Source: Rehmannia glutinosa (lineage: Eukaryota > Streptophyta > Magnoliopsida > Lamiales > Orobanchaceae). Taken from it: a DNA stretch of 64,000 bases. The notes below the pieces were generated by a model that did not search any database, was not told the DNA's origin, and saw nothing but the letters and a program-made list of their open reading frames with translations. Each line of letters begins with the position of its first letter. The stretch's first letter is position 1. Of this stretch, positions 60,761 to 64,000 are shown piece after piece. Made by a program: the position numbers and the translations under genes. The DNA is taken from the NCBI GenBank assembly GCA_016081115.2, contig CM071930.1, positions 42,817,335 to 42,881,334 of the forward strand. The letters run 5' to 3'.

Positions 60761-62234
60761 TCTTAGGAAATTTATTATTAGATTTTGATGATACCATGTA
60801 AAACATAGAATAGAAAGTTGGCAGCCCATTTTTCTTGTATATCTGTTTTGTAATAGATAAGACTGCATGAGCTGAGTAAAGTCGGCTATGCTGAAGAATA
60901 CAAGAAGTCAACTAAAGATTGAAGTGAAGACCAAATGTGTGTGTCACCGAGCATAAGATGGAAGAAGACAAAGACTCGACCGAAGGAGATCCAGCTGAGG
61001 AACAACTGTGAAGATTGAAGAAGTAACAATCAAGCCGGTAAAGTGCCAAGTCTACAAGTTGAACTGACAGTTGAGTCTTTCCTAAGATGTTGGACCAGAC
61101 TCAAGTCAGAGGAGTAAAGTCAGCTGTCAAGTCAAGTCGACTGATATTAATCCGTTGCACGGAAGTTAAGATATTACTCAATGTAGTAATAAGTCCAAGC
61201 TGCCATGTCTTAAAGTGTTTGTCCCAGAAACTTGTAAAAAGAATAAATCAATGGGAAGCACTAAAGCTTGTGTCAGGACCTGAAAAGCTGCAGAGCCGTT
61301 TGATACGAGGAAAGGTCACCATCACAATGCTGCAAGTCAAGAAAAGACAAGCCAACGAACAAGAAAGTGTCATTTGAAAATAGCCTATCTCTTCAACGGG
61401 CAAATTTTCAAATGAACACTATAAAAGACTGATGAAACAAGAGAGAAAGGTACAAGAGACCAAGTATTCGAAGCAATTCAAAGCAAGCAATACCTGCAAA
61501 CATTCTTTCTAGCTTATCGAGAAATTCCTCAAGCCTAAAACTCAAAGGAACTCAATCCAACACGTTGTGAAGGAAAGAATACTTCAACCAGTTGAAGAGG
61601 AAAAAGTTTTAAAGAACAAAAGGGGTCTACTCTCCAAGATTGAAGGAGCTGTAGTAAGGTTCAAGGTCGAACCAGAAGTTTCAAGATCGTTGGAAGGCTG
61701 TGTGATGCATTCCAAAGGTTTGAAGGGAGCTGAAGTAGCAAGCCAGCTGTCTTGTGAAGAAGCTGAGTCTCAGGAGAAGCCAGCTGTGTGATCAAGGATT
61801 GGTATAATTACCCCATCCTCGAACCACTATAAAATTTACTTGTATCATTTACTTACAGCACTTTACTTTCATGCATATATCTATAACTGATGTTTAAGTT
61901 AATTTTTGCCAACCCAACTGATAATAACATTGCTAAGAACAAGTGTTAAAAAGAAGTTTAAAATTTACAAGGGAGTTAAGTCTTCCGCAGTATAAAACCA
62001 AATCAACTAAAACGTTAAGTGTTAGCTGACGCAGCTAAGTCATACTATCAACTGCTCAGTCGAGTCTTTTGAGTTGGTAACTTTGCTGAAGTAAGCCAAC
62101 CTAGCTATCCCTCAAGGACTTAGCTGATTTGAGTCAACTCTGTTAAAATATTTTAAAAGGACAAAATTGCATAAGTTGGTAAGGTTTATTCAACCCCCCT
62201 TCTAAACCTTTCACCACACCCCTTGGGACCTACA
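60761..62234 (+). mobile_element. Solo LTR E', second copy, complete
   Basis: A 1474-bp B-family LTR flanked by CAAAC (60756-60760 and 62235-62239), inserted in the RT frame of B1'. The first base pair reads TC instead of TG, as in the first copy. No internal region is present. A TATA box lies at about 61420. Some CAG/CTG sites near 60945-61050 are altered to CCG/CGG relative to 26375-26480. Confidence 0.9.
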
Positions 62235-62239
62235 CAAAC

Positions 62240-62362
62240 CAAATATACCACATATTTGATGAAGAAATTTGGTATGGAAGCAAAGTCTTCAGTGAAGATC
62301 CCAATGAACACATCAGCTAAAATGGATATGGATGCAGATGGCGAAGCTGTTGATCAAACCAG
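62240..62362 (+). pseudogene. B1' reverse transcriptase, continuation after LTR E'
   Basis: RT resumes with KKFGMEAKSSVKIPMNTS and ends at VDQT, where inverted element B3' begins. The corresponding piece is deleted in the first copy. Confidence 0.88.
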
Positions 62363-63930
62363 TGTAGGTCCCAAGGGGTGTAAGTAAGGCTTAGAAGGGG
62401 GGGTTGAATAAATCTTACCAACTTTTCGATTTTAGTCCTTTTAAAATATCACAGAGTTAACACAAACAACTAAGTCCTTGAGGGACAACTAAGTTGGTTA
62501 TCAGCAGAGTTAGCCACTCAACAGACTCGATAGAGCTGTTGATAGAATAACTCAAATGTTTAACCTGAAACTTAACTTGGCTGTGTTGAGTTTTTTAGCG
62601 GAAGACATAACACCCTTTGATTTGTTTTAAACTTGTTTTAACACTTGATTTTAGCACTTAATTATTAATCAGTTAGATAGTAATTTATCAGCAGATATAA
62701 ATAAGTATGCAGAAACAAAAGTGTTGAAATGTAAATGACACAAATAATTTTTATAGAGGTTCGAAATGTGGTAATTCTTCTAATCCTCTCTTCTCCAACT
62801 CCTGGAGGAATCCACTAAGTAATGATCAGTTCACAAAGTGGTTATCAGTCTAGAGACAAGTCTTGATCACACAACTGACTTGCTCCTTGGACTCAGTCTA
62901 GAGATGCATTGGTCACACAACTGGCTTCTCGTCCGACTCAGCTTCTTCACAGGGCAGTTGCCTTGCTACTTAAGCTCACTTTCTGAAGCTTCTTGGATTT
63001 GATCACGAAGCCCTCCAATATCTTGATACTGGTTCGACCTTGAACCTTCCTACAATCCTCCTTGGAAAGTAGACCCCTTTTGATTCTTCAAAAGTTTTCT
63101 CTTCAACAGTTTGAAGTTATCTTTCCTTCACAGCTTTGTGTTGGATTGATGTCCTTCGAGATTTAGGCTTGAGGATTTTGCTTGAATATCTTGAGAATAT
63201 TTTGCAGGTTACAGTTTGAATAATGATTGCTCATTCGTGGTTCAGGTAACCTTTTCTCAATGAGATTCCTCAGCCTTTTATAGTGAACTTTCAAAAATCT
63301 ACCCGTTGAAGAGATAGGCTGAATTTCAAAAGTCACTTGTGTTCGTTGGCTTGTCTTGTTCCAGTCCTTGATGTTGACATTTCTTTGTCTTTAATGTCTT
63401 GAAGCATTGCATCGTATCTTACACTTGGTGCAGTGCTTCCCATTGGTTTGTTCCGTTTGCTCACAACTGAAACTAACACTTTATCTCTGACAACTTTAAC
63501 AGGTTACTATTCTGAGTAACATTTTTGACTTTCATCAACGGATCTTGTTCATTTTTCTTGACTTGACTGCAGTCTTTTATTCCCCAGGTGACTTTAGTTA
63601 GCTTCCAATCTTTGGATGACTCATCTGTCACGTCAACTTGAGACCTGGCTTCTTGAGTTGACTTGACTGACTCTTCATACAACTATTTCACAGCCGATAC
63701 ACCTTCAGTCGAGTTCTTGACTTTTCTTCCTTGCTATACTCAGTTGTCTTGCAGCGGAGTCTTCACTTCAGTCTTTAGTTGACTTCTTGTATTTCTAGGC
63801 ATAGCTGACTTGACTTAGCTTTTCCAGCCCTATCTATTACAATACAAATTACAAGGAAAATGGGGTGCCAACTTTCTAGTTTATGTTTTATATGGCATTC
63901 ATCAAAATCTAACCAATAAATTTCCCAACA
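62363..63930 (-). mobile_element. 3' LTR of B3', complete
   Basis: A 1568-bp inverted B LTR from TGTAGGTCCC to TTTCCCAACA (plus-strand reading), lying in the RT of B1'. The polypurine tract follows at 63931, so this is a 3' LTR and the element continues beyond the window. It is the intact reference for the two broken LTRs of B3. Confidence 0.88.
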
Positions 63931-64000
63931 ATTTCCCACTTTTTGATGATGCCAAAACTTAAAACATTAAACAACATGTAAACAACAAAGATACATACAA
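63931..64000 (-). mobile_element. B3' internal region start (polypurine tract and tail)
   Basis: The minus strand reads AAAAAGTGGGAAAT before the LTR, one base different from B3. The rest matches 28135-28190 of B3, then the window ends. Confidence 0.82.

Larger units (their letters stand above)
52064..62362 (+). mobile_element. Element B1', second copy of B1, with nested insertions
   Basis: 5' LTR 52064-53473, primer-binding site, gag 53601-57862 split by a Helitron, and pol 57863-62362 split by solo LTR E'. It is interrupted again at 62363 by the inverted element B3'. It lacks B2, giving the empty site for that insertion. Confidence 0.87.

Overview
This window is AT-rich flowering-plant (most likely eudicot) nuclear DNA made almost entirely of transposable elements stacked inside one another. 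I see no intact host gene, no tRNA, rRNA or microRNA gene, and no prokaryotic feature. Almost every protein-like stretch is a decayed Ty1/copia gag-pol reading frame or the extra downstream reading frame of one large, Sirevirus-like copia family.

Elements (labels are mine). Family A: a copia element on the minus strand, seen twice (1-6041, left end outside the window; 42839-52063). It carries nested solo LTRs D (1-733; 47385-47971) and C (3028-4265, first copy only) and a CACTA DNA transposon (42991-45481, second copy only). Family B: a large copia family with LTRs of about 1.4-1.6 kb, gag with a zinc knuckle and coiled coil, pol, and a roughly 4.5-kb extra ORF between pol and the 3' LTR. Members are B1 (+, 6042-7400 plus 21284-26193), B2 (+, 7401-21283, complete and nested inside the 5' LTR of B1), solo LTR E (26194-27441; 60761-62234), B3 (-, 27442-39963, both LTRs broken), a 3' fragment of a forward B element (40039-41982), B1' (+, 52064-62362, the second copy of B1) and the 3' LTR of B3' (-, 62363-63930). 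A 2.8-kb non-autonomous Helitron (54793-57605) carrying a PPR-gene-like fragment sits in the gag of B1'.

Large-scale layout: bases 1-7400 plus 21284 to about 28190 are a diverged direct copy of 47472-64000. The locus therefore contains a large direct segmental duplication. Insertions private to one copy (B2 and LTR C in the first; CACTA cannot be scored because its site lies left of the window in the first copy; Helitron in the second) order events in time. Solo LTRs D and E, several nonsense codons and the abutting A and B1 LTRs are shared and so predate it.

How the genes work together: in each B element the LTR supplies the promoter, Gag packages RNA, and Pol supplies protease, integrase, reverse transcriptase and RNase H. 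The role of the extra ORF is unknown. B3 keeps the longest open gag. None of the copies looks able to encode a complete set of proteins.

Most notable observations: (i) B2 is positionally the youngest element but looks the most decayed, and many of its differences sit at CTG/CAG sites changed towards CCG/TCG/CGG/CGA, the reverse of methylcytosine decay, which suggests a sequencing or consensus artefact or an unusual mutation process; (ii) a possible internal promoter in front of the extra ORF; (iii) the Helitron with its PPR fragment; (iv) both LTRs of B3 break at the same point, close to the predicted transcription start.
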